Shown here: positions 1 through 8,748 of the stretch, one piece after another
Layout: the number at the start of each line of letters is the position of its first letter
Numbering within the stretch: position 1 is the stretch's first letter
Origin: JAVJSD01 sp040219575
GTDB lineage: Bacteria; Planctomycetota; Planctomycetia; Pirellulales; Pirellulaceae
DNA: 64,000 nt
Assembly: GCA_040219575.1 (NCBI GenBank)
Contig: JAVJSD010000152.1
Location: 62,001 to 126,000 of the forward strand
Direction: 5' to 3'
Translations under genes and position numbers: made by a program
Notes under the pieces: model-generated
What the model saw: the letters and a program-made list of their open reading frames with translations, nothing else
Told to the model about the DNA's origin: nothing
The model's database searches: none

Positions 1-707
1 GACTGGGCTACTATCCCAATCCCCTTTCGCCGAACCGCGAGGAAGGCGAGCAGGCCGCCGCACACATTCGAAAAGTAATGTCGGCCGCGGCGCTGTTGGG
101 CGTGGGGCGAATGAACACGTTCGTCGGCCGCGACTGGACGAAATCGGTCGAGGACAATTGGCCGCGATTCCTGGAAGTCTGGCGGCCGCTGATCGCCCAC
201 GCCGACCAATGCGGCGTGAAGGTCGGCATCGAGAACTGCCCCATGCTGTTCACCGACGACGAATGGCCCGGCGGCAAGAACCTGGCCACGACGCCGGCCA
301 TCTGGAGGCGGATGTTCGCAGATATTCCCAGCCCCAACTTCGGATTGAACTACGATCCGTCGCACATGGTCTGGCAGCAGATGGACTACCTGCGGCCGAT
401 CGAAACCTTCATCGACCGCATCCATCACGCACACGCGAAAGACGTGCGTTTGGATCGGCATCGGCTCGATGAAGTCGGCATCCTGGCGACGCCGCTGCAG
501 TACCACACCCCCAAGCTGCCCGGCTTGGGGGAGGTGGATTGGGGCAAGTATTTCTCGGTGCTGGCCGACGCCGGCTATCGCGGCCCGGTGTGCGTCGAGG
601 TGGAAGACCGCGCCTATGAGGGTTCGCTCGAATCGCGCAAAGCCGCCCTCTGGCAAAGTGCGAAGTACCTGCGCAACTTCCTGCCGCCGCGTGGAATGTC
701 GCTGTGA
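1..707 (+). CDS. Sugar phosphate isomerase/epimerase, TIM-barrel type (5' end missing)
   Basis: The reading frame is open from base 3, upstream of the first ATG at 78, so the true start lies outside the window. The visible part is the C-terminal two thirds of a xylose-isomerase-like TIM barrel of the IolE/sugar epimerase superfamily. It has the family strand VGIENCP followed by GLNYDPSHM, then HAHAKD and VCVEVED; the Glu, Asp, His and Glu residues in these are the usual metal and substrate ligands. The substrate cannot be read from sequence. It overlaps the next gene by 4 bases (GTGA), so the two are probably co-translated, pointing to a sugar or inositol utilisation unit. Confidence 0.85.
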   Translation, partial: LGYYPNPLSPNREEGEQAAAHIRKVMSAAALLGVGRMNTFVGRDWTKSVEDNWPRFLEVWRPLIAHADQCGVKVGIENCPMLFTDDEWPGGKNLATTPAIWRRMFADIPSPNFGLNYDPSHMVWQQMDYLRPIETFIDRIHHAHAKDVRLDRHRLDEVGILATPLQYHTPKLPGLGEVDWGKYFSVLADAGYRGPVCVEVEDRAYEGSLESRKAALWQSAKYLRNFLPPRGMSL

Positions 708-1672
708 GCGGAGTATTCGCCGGCGTCGATCTGGGGGGGACGACGATTTCGGCGGCGCTCGCCGACGCCCACGGCGAGATCCTCCGCGAGGCGCAGATCG
801 CCACCGAGTCGCAGCACGGCCCCGACGGCGTGATCGAGCGGATCGCCAGTCTGCTGAAAGAGCTGACCGCGGCGGAGGCGCAGCCGCTGCAAGCCGTGGG
901 CGTGGGGGCGCCGGGATTGGTCGACACGTCGCGCGGCGTCACGCGATTTCTACCCAACCTGCCGACCAACTGGCGTGATGTACCGATGGGCGCTTCGCTG
1001 CGCGAGCGGTTGGGCGTGCCCGTCTACCTGCTCAACGACGTACGGGCCGCGACGCTGGGAGAGTTGACCTTCGGTCACGGCATGAACGTCGGCACGATGG
1101 CGTTTTTCTCGGTCGGTACGGGCGTTGGCGGCGGCGTCGTCGTCGACGGCCGACTGCGCCTCGGTCCGCTCGGCGCGGCGGGTGAGCTGGGGCATCAGAC
1201 GATCCTGCCCGACGGCCCCACCTGCGGCTGCGGCAATCGCGGCTGCCTGGAGGTATTGGCGAGCGGGCCGGCGATCGTCGGCGAGGGTGTATGGCTGTTA
1301 AGAGCGGGTCGGGCGCCGATTCTGCACGAACTGGTCGAGGGGGATGTCGGCCGCGTGACGCCGAAGGAGATGGCGGCCGCGGCCGAAGCGGGGGATGCGG
1401 CCGTGCGGGAAGTGATTGTTCGCGCCGCCGGCTATCTGGGCATCGGCGTGGCGAATGTGGTCACGGTGCTGCATCCAGAACTGGTCGTGATCGGCGGCGG
1501 CGTTGCCGAGATGGGCTCACTACTGCTCGACGTCGTTCGCGACACGCTGCACGCCCGGGTCGGCATGTTTCCCACCGATGACGTTCGCGTGGAGCGTTCG
1601 AAACTGGGTGCCAAGGCCGGTGTGCTGGGCGCGATCGCCCTCGCCTCACGCGGCGGCGTCACCCCCTTGTAG
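704..1672 (+). CDS. ROK family sugar kinase (glucokinase-like)
   Basis: 322 residues from a GTG start that overlaps the TGA of the upstream isomerase. The N-terminus has the ATP phosphate-binding motif VDLGGTTISAAL; the middle has GTGVGGGVV and the ROK signature with zinc ligands CGCGNRGCLE, preceded by the GELGHQ histidine. The C-terminus has VIGGGVAE. The length fits single-domain ROK kinases, and with no N-terminal helix-turn-helix it is an enzyme rather than a ROK repressor. It probably phosphorylates a hexose handled by the neighbouring isomerase; exact sugar unknown. Confidence 0.9.
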   Translation: MSGVFAGVDLGGTTISAALADAHGEILREAQIATESQHGPDGVIERIASLLKELTAAEAQPLQAVGVGAPGLVDTSRGVTRFLPNLPTNWRDVPMGASLRERLGVPVYLLNDVRAATLGELTFGHGMNVGTMAFFSVGTGVGGGVVVDGRLRLGPLGAAGELGHQTILPDGPTCGCGNRGCLEVLASGPAIVGEGVWLLRAGRAPILHELVEGDVGRVTPKEMAAAAEAGDAAVREVIVRAAGYLGIGVANVVTVLHPELVVIGGGVAEMGSLLLDVVRDTLHARVGMFPTDDVRVERSKLGAKAGVLGAIALASRGGVTPL

Positions 1673-1673
1673 T

Positions 1674-1852
1674 CGATACTGGCAGCATCGGCTGCGGTAG
1701 AAAACAAATCCTCTACACACGCGCGTGCCATGCTCTCACGCCGGAGGTGCGTGAGGCATGCTGGCTTGCCAACGCAAGTCGGCATGCTCACTCTGCTGCG
1801 CGGTGAGAGCATGGCACACGGATGATTCTACCGATGCTGGCAGCATCGGCTA
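1674..1852 (+). repeat. Nested repeat element in the intergenic gap
   Basis: Outer direct repeats, GATRCTGGCAGCATCGGCT, lie at 1674-1692 and 1833-1851; the second contains a perfect palindrome (GATGCTG-G-CAGCATC). Between them a 14-base inverted repeat TGCCATGCTCTCAC sits at 1726-1739 with its complement at 1803-1816, and inside this GGCATGC occurs twice (1755-1761, 1781-1787). No open frame is convincing. It looks like a small dispersed palindromic element between convergent genes. Confidence 0.6.
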
Positions 1853-1884
1853 CGAGGGGAGATCGACTCTCGCTGTCGAGCGCC

Positions 1885-3228
1885 CTACTTCGACTTCTCG
1901 GCGTCGGCGTCTTTCTTCGCGTCGCTGCCGCTGTCGCTGGTGGGCGGAGCGGGGATATCGGTTTTTTCCACCTTGTGCGGCGCGTATTCGTGCTCCCGCT
2001 TGCGAAGGACTTCCGCCTCGAGGATCTTGTCGGGCTTGACCCCCAAACCGGCGTCGGTGCGTGTCAGCGCGTCGATGTTCTCCATGCCTTCCACGACCCG
2101 GCCGAAGACGGTGTGCAGCCCGTCGAGGTGCGGCGTGGGGGTAAACGTGATGAAGAATTGCGAACCCCCTGTGTCCTTCCCCGAGTGCGCCATGCTGAGG
2201 CTGCCACGGAAGTGGTTGCGGTGGTTCTCCTTGTCGGTCTCGCAATAGATCTTGTAGCCGGGTCCGCCGGTCCCGTTTCCATTTGGGTCTCCGCCCTGGG
2301 CCATGAAGCCGTCGAGCACGCGGTGGAAGTCGAGGCCGTTGTAAAAGTCCTTCTCCACCAGACTGATGAAGTTGCCGACCGTCTCCGGCGCCTCGTTCTC
2401 GAACAACTCCACCAGCACGTCCCCCTTGCTGGTCTTCAGCAAAACGCGAGGCAGATCGTCGGCCTTGGCTTCGGCCTGGCGAATCTGCATCTCCTCGATG
2501 CACAACTTGGCTTGCTCGGTCTTCGGCGCGTCGGACTTGGCGGCCATCTCCAACTCGGGCGTGGCTTGATCGAACCAGCCCAACAGGAACAGCGCCACTC
2601 CCAGCCGGGCGTGATTGGGGTAGTTGTTCCCCTGGAGCACCTTCAACATCGCTTCCGCTTCCGCCTTGTGACCGTTGCGAATGTCGTCGGCCATGATGCC
2701 GATCAGCAGATCGCTGAGCTTGTCGTCTTCGTTTGGCTTGGCGACGTACGCGGCCACCCCCTTTTCGCGCAACTCGCCCAGCAGCAGCTTCGCCTCGTCG
2801 GCGTACTGGCGGTACTCTTCGAGAATGCTCGCCCGAGCCGTCGCCGGCACCGTGAAGAACTGCGTTCGCGTTTGCTGGATTCGATCCTGCAAGGCGTCCC
2901 ACTTGGCGCGCACCTGGGCGTACTGCTCCGCGGGAGTTCCCTCGTCGGCGGGCTTGGCGGCGCCGTCGGGCTTGGAATCGTCGGCGGGCTTGGCGGCGTC
3001 CGCGGCGGATGCGTCGGCAGCCGGCTTCGCGGGATCGGACGCGGGTTGGTCATCGCCCTTGTCGGCTTCTTCGGCGGCAGCTTTGTCGTCCTTGTTGGTC
3101 GATTCGCTGGTCTTGCTCGCCGCGCCGTCCTCTTGCGCCAGCAGCAATCCAGATGTTCCCAACGAAACAACAATGGCGAGACCGGCCGCCACGGCCAACG
3201 TGAGTGCGAAGCGAATCGTCACGAACAT
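1885..3228 (-). CDS. Secreted cyclophilin-type peptidyl-prolyl isomerase (paralogue 1)
   Basis: 447 residues from ATG at 3228, preceded by AGGAGA 1 base upstream and a CATCAGGAG context; longer in-frame extensions would run into the upstream paralogue. A hydrophobic signal segment ending in LLLAQ (residues about 5-32) is followed by an Ala/Asp/Lys-rich linker, a helical region of about 130 residues, and a C-terminal cyclophilin domain with FHRV, FMAQGGD and GSQFFIT. The position of the cyclosporin-binding Trp is His (GLHTVFGRV), as in many bacterial members. It probably folds or remodels exported proteins. The adjacent gene is a tandem paralogue with the same layout. Confidence 0.9.
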   Translation of the reverse strand: MFVTIRFALTLAVAAGLAIVVSLGTSGLLLAQEDGAASKTSESTNKDDKAAAEEADKGDDQPASDPAKPAADASAADAAKPADDSKPDGAAKPADEGTPAEQYAQVRAKWDALQDRIQQTRTQFFTVPATARASILEEYRQYADEAKLLLGELREKGVAAYVAKPNEDDKLSDLLIGIMADDIRNGHKAEAEAMLKVLQGNNYPNHARLGVALFLLGWFDQATPELEMAAKSDAPKTEQAKLCIEEMQIRQAEAKADDLPRVLLKTSKGDVLVELFENEAPETVGNFISLVEKDFYNGLDFHRVLDGFMAQGGDPNGNGTGGPGYKIYCETDKENHRNHFRGSLSMAHSGKDTGGSQFFITFTPTPHLDGLHTVFGRVVEGMENIDALTRTDAGLGVKPDKILEAEVLRKREHEYAPHKVEKTDIPAPPTSDSGSDAKKDADAEKSK

Positions 3229-3284
3229 TCTCCTGATGAATTGCGGTTTGCCGTGGGACGCGTCGTCGTGGACTTCCTGAACGA

Positions 3285-4562
3285 CTACGACTCGATCTTG
3301 GTGGGCTTGTACTCGTGATCCCGTTTGCGGATCACTTCGGCCTTGATGATCTTGTCGGGCTCCGGCAGTTCGCCGGCAAGTTGTCCGGGACCTGGATTGG
3401 GATTGCGACGTTGAATCTTCTCCAGCACGTCCATCCCCTCGATCACGCGGCCGAAGACCGTATGCCGCCCGTTGAGCTGCACGGTCGGCAGGAAGGTGAT
3501 AAAGAACTGAGATCCGCCGGTGTCCTTGCCGGCATGGGCCATACTCAAACTGCCGCGGAAGTGCATCCGGGCGTCGTCCTCGTAGCATTCGCAGGGGATG
3601 CGGTAGCCCGGTCCCCCGGTGCCGTCGCCATTCTTATCGCCGCCCTGGGCCATGAAGTTGGGCAGCACGCGGTGGAACGTCAGCCCGTCGTAGAACTTCG
3701 ACTCGACCAGGCTGACAAAGTTCCCGACGGTTTGCGGCGCCTCGTTCTCGAAAAGTTCGACAACGATTTCTCCCTTGTTGGTCGTCAGCTTGACGCGGGG
3801 CAGGTCGTCGGCCTCGGCCTCCTTGGCGCGAATCTCCTGCTCCTTGGCCCAGAAGTCTTTGTAACGCGACGTGTAGCCCTCGAGCTGCTGCGCTTCAGCC
3901 GACAAGGCGCCGGCCGCGCTGGCCTTGGCGAATTGCTCCGCCGCCAGATCGAAGTTGCCCAACGCGAAGTTGTCGAAGCCGGCCGTGCTGTATATTTCCG
4001 CGCGATCGCACTCGTTCTCGATCAGCATGTTGCAGATCTCGAGCGAATCTTCGTAGCGGTCTTGCTTCATCTCGTCTTCGGCAAGTTTGACGAGGAAGCC
4101 GGTCAGGTCGCGGTCCGTGTTCGGCGACGCGAGGTAGGCGGCGATGCTGGTGGTCCGCAAGGCGGGCACCATCGAGTTGCCCTTCGCGATCAGTTCGTCC
4201 CACTTCTTGTGCAGGCCGGGCAAGTCGGCGTCGGCGGCCGTCTGGTACTGGGCGGCGATGGCGCGAAGTTCTTTGACGAGATCCTTCCACTGCTGCATCT
4301 GGTCGGCGAAGGCCTTGGCGGCGGCTTCTGCTTCGGCGTCGCTGACCGCGGGAGCCGCCGGCTTCGCGTCACCGGTGGATGCCTTGTCGTCAGGAGCAGG
4401 TTGCGCGTCGGGAGCCGATTTGTCGTCGGAGGCGGTCTTGGCCGGTTCGCCGTCGGCGGGCGGCTTTTCCTGCGCGGGCAGCTTCGAGCTGAAGACGATC
4501 ATGGCCGCGACAGCCAGCAAGGGAGCGATCAGCCAACGTTGGGGGGTTCGACATACACGCAT
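3285..4562 (-). CDS. Secreted cyclophilin-type peptidyl-prolyl isomerase (paralogue 2)
   Basis: 425 residues from ATG at 4562, with GAGAGG about 7 bases upstream. An N-terminal signal peptide (MRVCRTPQRW then a hydrophobic stretch ending LPAQ) leads to a low-complexity Ala/Asp/Pro/Lys linker, a helical region and a C-terminal cyclophilin domain carrying FHRV, FMAQGGD, GSQFFIT and RHTVFGRV. Architecture, length and domain sequence match the gene at 1885-3228, 56 bases downstream on the same strand, so the pair arose by tandem duplication and is probably one operon. The N-terminal halves have diverged more than the catalytic domains. Confidence 0.9.
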   Translation of the reverse strand: MRVCRTPQRWLIAPLLAVAAMIVFSSKLPAQEKPPADGEPAKTASDDKSAPDAQPAPDDKASTGDAKPAAPAVSDAEAEAAAKAFADQMQQWKDLVKELRAIAAQYQTAADADLPGLHKKWDELIAKGNSMVPALRTTSIAAYLASPNTDRDLTGFLVKLAEDEMKQDRYEDSLEICNMLIENECDRAEIYSTAGFDNFALGNFDLAAEQFAKASAAGALSAEAQQLEGYTSRYKDFWAKEQEIRAKEAEADDLPRVKLTTNKGEIVVELFENEAPQTVGNFVSLVESKFYDGLTFHRVLPNFMAQGGDKNGDGTGGPGYRIPCECYEDDARMHFRGSLSMAHAGKDTGGSQFFITFLPTVQLNGRHTVFGRVIEGMDVLEKIQRRNPNPGPGQLAGELPEPDKIIKAEVIRKRDHEYKPTKIES

Positions 4563-4757
4563 CGTGGATTCCTCTCGGGACGGGGACCGACTGTTCGTGT
4601 CGCGTCGGCGCTCTGCTACGCTAAAGAATAGCGAACAATTCAGCCAGCGAAAGCCGAGTAGGCGCACAGACAAACACTTGTACCAATACGCATGCCGGCC
4701 GGCGGAAGGTTCGGTCGATTCCCGGTTTCGGACTCGTGCTGTGTCAAACGTCGAAAT

Positions 4758-4830
4758 TGGGTAGCAGAAGACGTGAGACTTCTGAAAGTTCCGTCTCGTT
4801 TTCCCGGACTCTCACGAGCTTGGCTACCCA
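4758..4830. repeat. Long imperfect inverted repeat in a 403-base gap
   Basis: Left arm at 4758-4778 (begins TGGGTAGC, ends ACGTGAGA) is largely complementary to the right arm at 4810-4830 (begins TCTCACGA, ends GGCTACCCA); 31 bases separate them. It sits in the 4563-4965 gap between a divergent cyclophilin gene and rsmD. No gene is evident in the gap. It could be a miniature mobile or REP-like element, or a shared regulatory hairpin. Confidence 0.55.
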
Positions 4831-4965
4831 AAAATCGTCGCCAGATCGAGCACCAGGCCGCCGAAAATGGGCGATCTTCGCGAGTTGTTGCGACAAACGG
4901 CCCCAAGAAACGCCAAATCCACTCCCCCAATTCCCTCCCATTACGCCAGCGCAGTTCAACTCTCG

Positions 4966-5607
4966 ATGCCGAAACGCCGCCCTCGCCAACAACGTCCCGC
5001 GTCCGACAAGCCAGCCTCACGACGCGACGGCCCGCCCCGCGTGCGGATTGTGGGAGGCAAGTTTCGCGGCCGTTTGCTCGCCTATCACGGCGATCCTCGC
5101 ACCCGACCGATGAAGGATCGCACCCGTGAGGCCGTGTTCAACCTGGTGGGGCCGGCGGTCGAGGGGATGCTGGCGATCGACCTGTTCGCCGGGACGGGCG
5201 CCTTGGGACTCGAGGCGCTCAGTCGGGGCGCGGCGAGGGCGTTGTTGATCGAGCGGCACGTTCCCACGCTCAAGGTGCTGCGGCAGAACATCGCTACCCT
5301 GGAGGTGGGCGAGGTCACCGACTCACTGGCCGCCGATGCGTTTCACTGGGGACTGCGGCCGAATCTTTCCGGTGATCGGCCCTGGCTCGTTTTCTGCTCG
5401 CCGCCGTACGACTTCTATGTCGAACGCCAGGACGACATGCTGCAACTGATCGCCGGATTGATCGAGGCCGCCCCTACTGGCAGCCTGGTCGTCGTCGAGT
5501 CCGACAACCGCTTCGACACCGATTCGCTGCCGGGCGAGGCGTGGGACGTTCGCAAGTACGCCCCCGCGGTTGTCGCCCTCTACGAGAAAACCGCCGACCA
5601 ACAGTAA
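4966..5607 (+). CDS. rsmD: 16S rRNA (guanine966-N2)-methyltransferase RsmD
   Basis: 213 residues from ATG at 4966; an upstream in-frame ATG at 4867 adds residues unlike the family. It has the RsmD opening RIVGGKFRGR, TRPMKDRTREAVFN, the SAM-binding motif AIDLFAGTGALGLEALSRGA and a catalytic-loop motif read as FCSPPYDFY, where Ser replaces the usual Asp of DPPY/F. RsmD methylates G966 of 16S rRNA in the 30S subunit. It stands alone here, convergent with the short-chain dehydrogenase gene. Confidence 0.9.
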   Translation: MPKRRPRQQRPASDKPASRRDGPPRVRIVGGKFRGRLLAYHGDPRTRPMKDRTREAVFNLVGPAVEGMLAIDLFAGTGALGLEALSRGAARALLIERHVPTLKVLRQNIATLEVGEVTDSLAADAFHWGLRPNLSGDRPWLVFCSPPYDFYVERQDDMLQLIAGLIEAAPTGSLVVVESDNRFDTDSLPGEAWDVRKYAPAVVALYEKTADQQ

Positions 5608-5638
5608 GACAGACGCGACGTTCGTCGTAGAGCACTCG

Positions 5639-6406
5639 CTACTTGGCGTTCATTCGCATGGCGCCGTCGAGGCGAATGGTCGTGCCGTTGAGCATCGCAT
5701 TCTCGACGATCTGCCGCGCGAGCGCTGCGTACTCCTCGGGTCGGCCGAATCGAGGCGGGAAGGCGGACTGCGCTTCGAGCGACTCGCGGACCGCGTCGGG
5801 CGCGCCCTGCATCATCGCGGTGCCGAACACCCCCGGGGCGATCGACACGACGCGGATGCCGAATTTTCCCAACTCCCGCGCGGCGGGGAGCGTCATGCCG
5901 GCCACGCCGGCCTTCGAAGCGCTGTAGGCGATCTGCCCGATCTGGCCTTCTTCGGCCGCGATCGAGGCGGTGGTGACGATCACGCCGCGTTCGCCCTCGG
6001 CGTTGGGTTCGTTGTCGCTCATGGCCTGGGCCGCCAGGCGGAGGACGTTGAACGTACCGATCAGGTTGACTTCGATCACGCGGCGGAACAGATCGAGATC
6101 GTGCGGTCCCTGCCGCGTAAGGATCCGCGAGACCTGCAGGATTCCCGCGCAGTGGACGACGCCGTGCAGGGCGCCGAATCGCTCGGTCGCCAACTTGACC
6201 GCCGCCTCGACCTGGCCGGCGTCCGTCACATCCATCGTCGTCGCAGCCGCGTGGTCACCGAGGGGTGCGGCAAGCGTCTTCACCGCCTGCTCGTTCACAT
6301 CGACGGCGACCACGTTCGCGCCCTCGGCGGCGAACGTCGTTGCGGTGGCGGCGCCGAGTCCTGAGCCGGCGCCGGTGATGAGGAAACAGTGGTCCGTGAG
6401 TTGCAT
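5639..6406 (-). CDS. Short-chain dehydrogenase, 3-hydroxyacyl-CoA dehydrogenase type 2-like
   Basis: 255 residues from ATG at 6406 (alternative ATG at 6421). Classical SDR features: cofactor motif TGAGSGLG near residue 10, an aspartate after strand 2 (VAVDV) indicating NAD preference, HCAG in place of NNAG, a catalytic Ser in TTASIAA and YSASKAG with the Tyr and Lys. The PARELGKFGIRVVSIAPGVF stretch and the short C-terminus ending in AMRM resemble the HSD17B10 group, which oxidises 3-hydroxyacyl-CoA. A role in fatty acid oxidation is family knowledge, not shown by the neighbours. Confidence 0.85.
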   Translation of the reverse strand: MQLTDHCFLITGAGSGLGAATATTFAAEGANVVAVDVNEQAVKTLAAPLGDHAAATTMDVTDAGQVEAAVKLATERFGALHGVVHCAGILQVSRILTRQGPHDLDLFRRVIEVNLIGTFNVLRLAAQAMSDNEPNAEGERGVIVTTASIAAEEGQIGQIAYSASKAGVAGMTLPAARELGKFGIRVVSIAPGVFGTAMMQGAPDAVRESLEAQSAFPPRFGRPEEYAALARQIVENAMLNGTTIRLDGAMRMNAK

Positions 6407-6452
6407 GGTGTTTCCACCCACGGCTTACGCCGGTGGGCTCGCCAAGATGAAG

Positions 6453-8162
6453 TCAGGCGATGATCTCGCGTTTGCGGTTGACGTAATCCCACACGACGTA
6501 GCGGTCGAGGTCGCCGCCGGCCGTAAAGAACACCCGCCCCTTGGTCGATTCGGCCAGCCGGTAAGCAAAACGGATGTCCTCTTCCGACTGCGACCAACTC
6601 GGCACGAGAAAAATGTTGATCGTGATTCCTTCGCGCTGGCAGAGCAGCCCCTCGCGGAGCGTGGCGGCCTCGGTGCGGGCGTCAGCAGGGTAGAGCAAGT
6701 AGAGCATGCTGCCTTCGAAGTGCGCCGTCGGCAGGCCGTCAGTAATGAGAATCACCTGCCGGTTAGGGGTGTCCTGCAGGGCGAGCAACTGTCGCGACAT
6801 CTGCAACGAATGCTGGATGTTGGTGAAATGCGGCGGCAGCATCGCCTCGCTGATTTCGGGATCGCTGAGGTCGGCCTTGATCCGCACAAAGGGCTCATGA
6901 ATCGTCACTGGCTTGGGCATCAGTTCGGCGACCTCGCCCTGGCGACGCTGGCGAGCCACCGTGTACATCTCGACGAAATTCAGGTAGTCGCCGGGATACT
7001 CGCTGCGAATCAGCCCGTCGAGCGCAAGCGCCATTCGCTTGACGTTGATGTACTGGCCGTCGTAGCGCATCGAACCGCTCATGTCCATCACCACCACCGT
7101 GGCGCATTTGGGCGAATTGCGGGTGCGGTGTACTTCGATATCGCGCTGGTCAAGCCGCTCGGGCCGCGCGCCGCCGCTGCGCAACAAGGAATTGATGAAC
7201 GTCTGGGGGATGTCCATGTTGGTGATCGAGTCGCCGAACTCGTACGCCTTGGTCTGCTGCATCTCGACGGCGCCCTCGCCGATCACCGGTCCCTGATGCC
7301 GCCCGCTGCGCGAAGCCTGGAGGTTGCTGAAAATCCGTTCGAGCAGTTTGCCCTGGAATAACCGGTACGCCTGCGGAGTCAGTTGGAACGCCCCCTGTTC
7401 GCCGAGCAGGCCTTGGCGTTCGGCGGCCTCCCGGAGGAAGTTCTCGACGGCCCGTTGCATTTCGGCCAGCTTTTCCATGTCGCCCGGTTCGATGTACTCG
7501 GCCAGGGCCTCCATGTCGATCAGCGCGATCTGCGCGGTTTCGCGGGCCTCTTCGAGTTGCTTGAGCAACTCGTCGATCTTTTCCAGTTCTTCTTTTACGG
7601 CCAGTGCTTCGGGAACGGTCAGTGGAGTTTGTCCGGTGAATTCGTACTTGGCCGCCAACTCGTCGACTTCGTACTTCTCCTCCAGCCGCTGCGCGACGTC
7701 CATCAGGTCGCGGGCGAAGCGTGATCCCTCATCGCGGCCGGCGGCGAACCACAGCAGGCGCTGCATCTCGGCGATCTGCTCCTCCTCGAAGGCCTGCAAG
7801 TAGCGGTCGCGGAAACGGCGCGGCGGCTTCACCACTCCCCCCCGATCGCGGTAGGTTTGGCGAGCCTGCTTCCGCACGGAACGGGTTTCGTACGTAGCGA
7901 GAATTTTCCGCTTGCGCTCCCGCAGCAACTCCATCAGCATATCGATGCTGGGGCCCAGCCCGGAAAACTGGCTGGGATCGAGTCGCACGGCGCGGGCGAG
8001 TTCCTCGGGCGTCAGCCGCCGCATGTTGCCATACCGCAGCATGTGCTCCAGCGCCGGCGAGACCATATCCGGCGGCGGCTGCGTGGGACTCGGTATTCGG
8101 ACCGGATCGTAGTGCTGGTAGGTATGAATGACGCCGCCGGGGCGGTGTTTGCGGTCGGACAT
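6453..8162 (-). CDS. vWA domain protein with long helical N-terminal part
   Basis: 569 residues. Residues about 1-340 are charged and helical, with strong coiled-coil character near 190-260 (KEELEKIDELLKQLEEA). The C-terminal 220 residues are a von Willebrand A domain with the metal-site motif DMSGS near residue 360, a later Thr in PHFTN and the strand VILITDGLPT. No signal peptide or membrane segment, so it is cytoplasmic. vWA proteins of this kind often work with MoxR-type AAA ATPases, but none is adjacent. The start has only a weak ribosome-binding site. Confidence 0.75.
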   Translation of the reverse strand: MSDRKHRPGGVIHTYQHYDPVRIPSPTQPPPDMVSPALEHMLRYGNMRRLTPEELARAVRLDPSQFSGLGPSIDMLMELLRERKRKILATYETRSVRKQARQTYRDRGGVVKPPRRFRDRYLQAFEEEQIAEMQRLLWFAAGRDEGSRFARDLMDVAQRLEEKYEVDELAAKYEFTGQTPLTVPEALAVKEELEKIDELLKQLEEARETAQIALIDMEALAEYIEPGDMEKLAEMQRAVENFLREAAERQGLLGEQGAFQLTPQAYRLFQGKLLERIFSNLQASRSGRHQGPVIGEGAVEMQQTKAYEFGDSITNMDIPQTFINSLLRSGGARPERLDQRDIEVHRTRNSPKCATVVVMDMSGSMRYDGQYINVKRMALALDGLIRSEYPGDYLNFVEMYTVARQRRQGEVAELMPKPVTIHEPFVRIKADLSDPEISEAMLPPHFTNIQHSLQMSRQLLALQDTPNRQVILITDGLPTAHFEGSMLYLLYPADARTEAATLREGLLCQREGITINIFLVPSWSQSEEDIRFAYRLAESTKGRVFFTAGGDLDRYVVWDYVNRKREIIA

Positions 8163-8748
8163 GCAGAAAATGACCGGGGCTCGAGGGTCGGGCGCGGTAA
8201 CGTTTGGCCGCCGACTTCACTATAGCAAAGCGGCGAGTTCAGCGCACATCGCACACAAGGGGTTGAACACCGCCGATCATGGCTTGGCGGACATTACGGA
8301 ATCGAATTGCCTGCGTTAGCGTGCCTTCGCGGTTGGTCTGGTCGGTTACGTTTGGCGCCTACGACCGGTGAAACGCAGCAACACATGTCGAAGTTCCGAT
8401 TTGTAAAACTTCCCGGGCCGCTTGCAAGGATGTCAGCATCGCAACGCGGACGCGGGCGAGATGGTTGATCCGAAGCGACCGCTGGAGGGTCGACTGTAAC
8501 GACCTGGGGAACTAGGACGAGCCGGACGAGAAGTTTCTGCGTAATCGTCGGCCGCCGCCGCGTCGTGGCACGCGAGATGCTCTTCCGTCGAACCGCGTGC
8601 TTGGAGGCACGGACATCTACGCGAACATGCACGACGCATTTCTCGCGAACCGTAGTCGCATCAAGCCGCACGGATGAGTCGCCGCGAAACCTTCGCTCGG
8701 CTCGAAGTTCTCACCACCACAACACGCCTTCCCTTAGAGGAGCGTCCC
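8163..8748. other. 586-base gap upstream of the poly-gamma-glutamate operon
   Basis: No convincing coding frame on either strand. It separates the divergent vWA gene from capB and presumably holds the promoters of both. I saw no strong inverted repeat or recognisable riboswitch. Confidence 0.5.

Noticed and set aside
1822..3318. Long plus-strand frame opposite the first cyclophilin
   Set aside because: It is the antisense shadow of a clear cyclophilin gene; no family motifs and no ribosome-binding site.
3315..4631. Long plus-strand frame opposite the second cyclophilin
   Set aside because: Antisense shadow in GC-rich coding DNA, low-complexity Gly/Arg/Val content.
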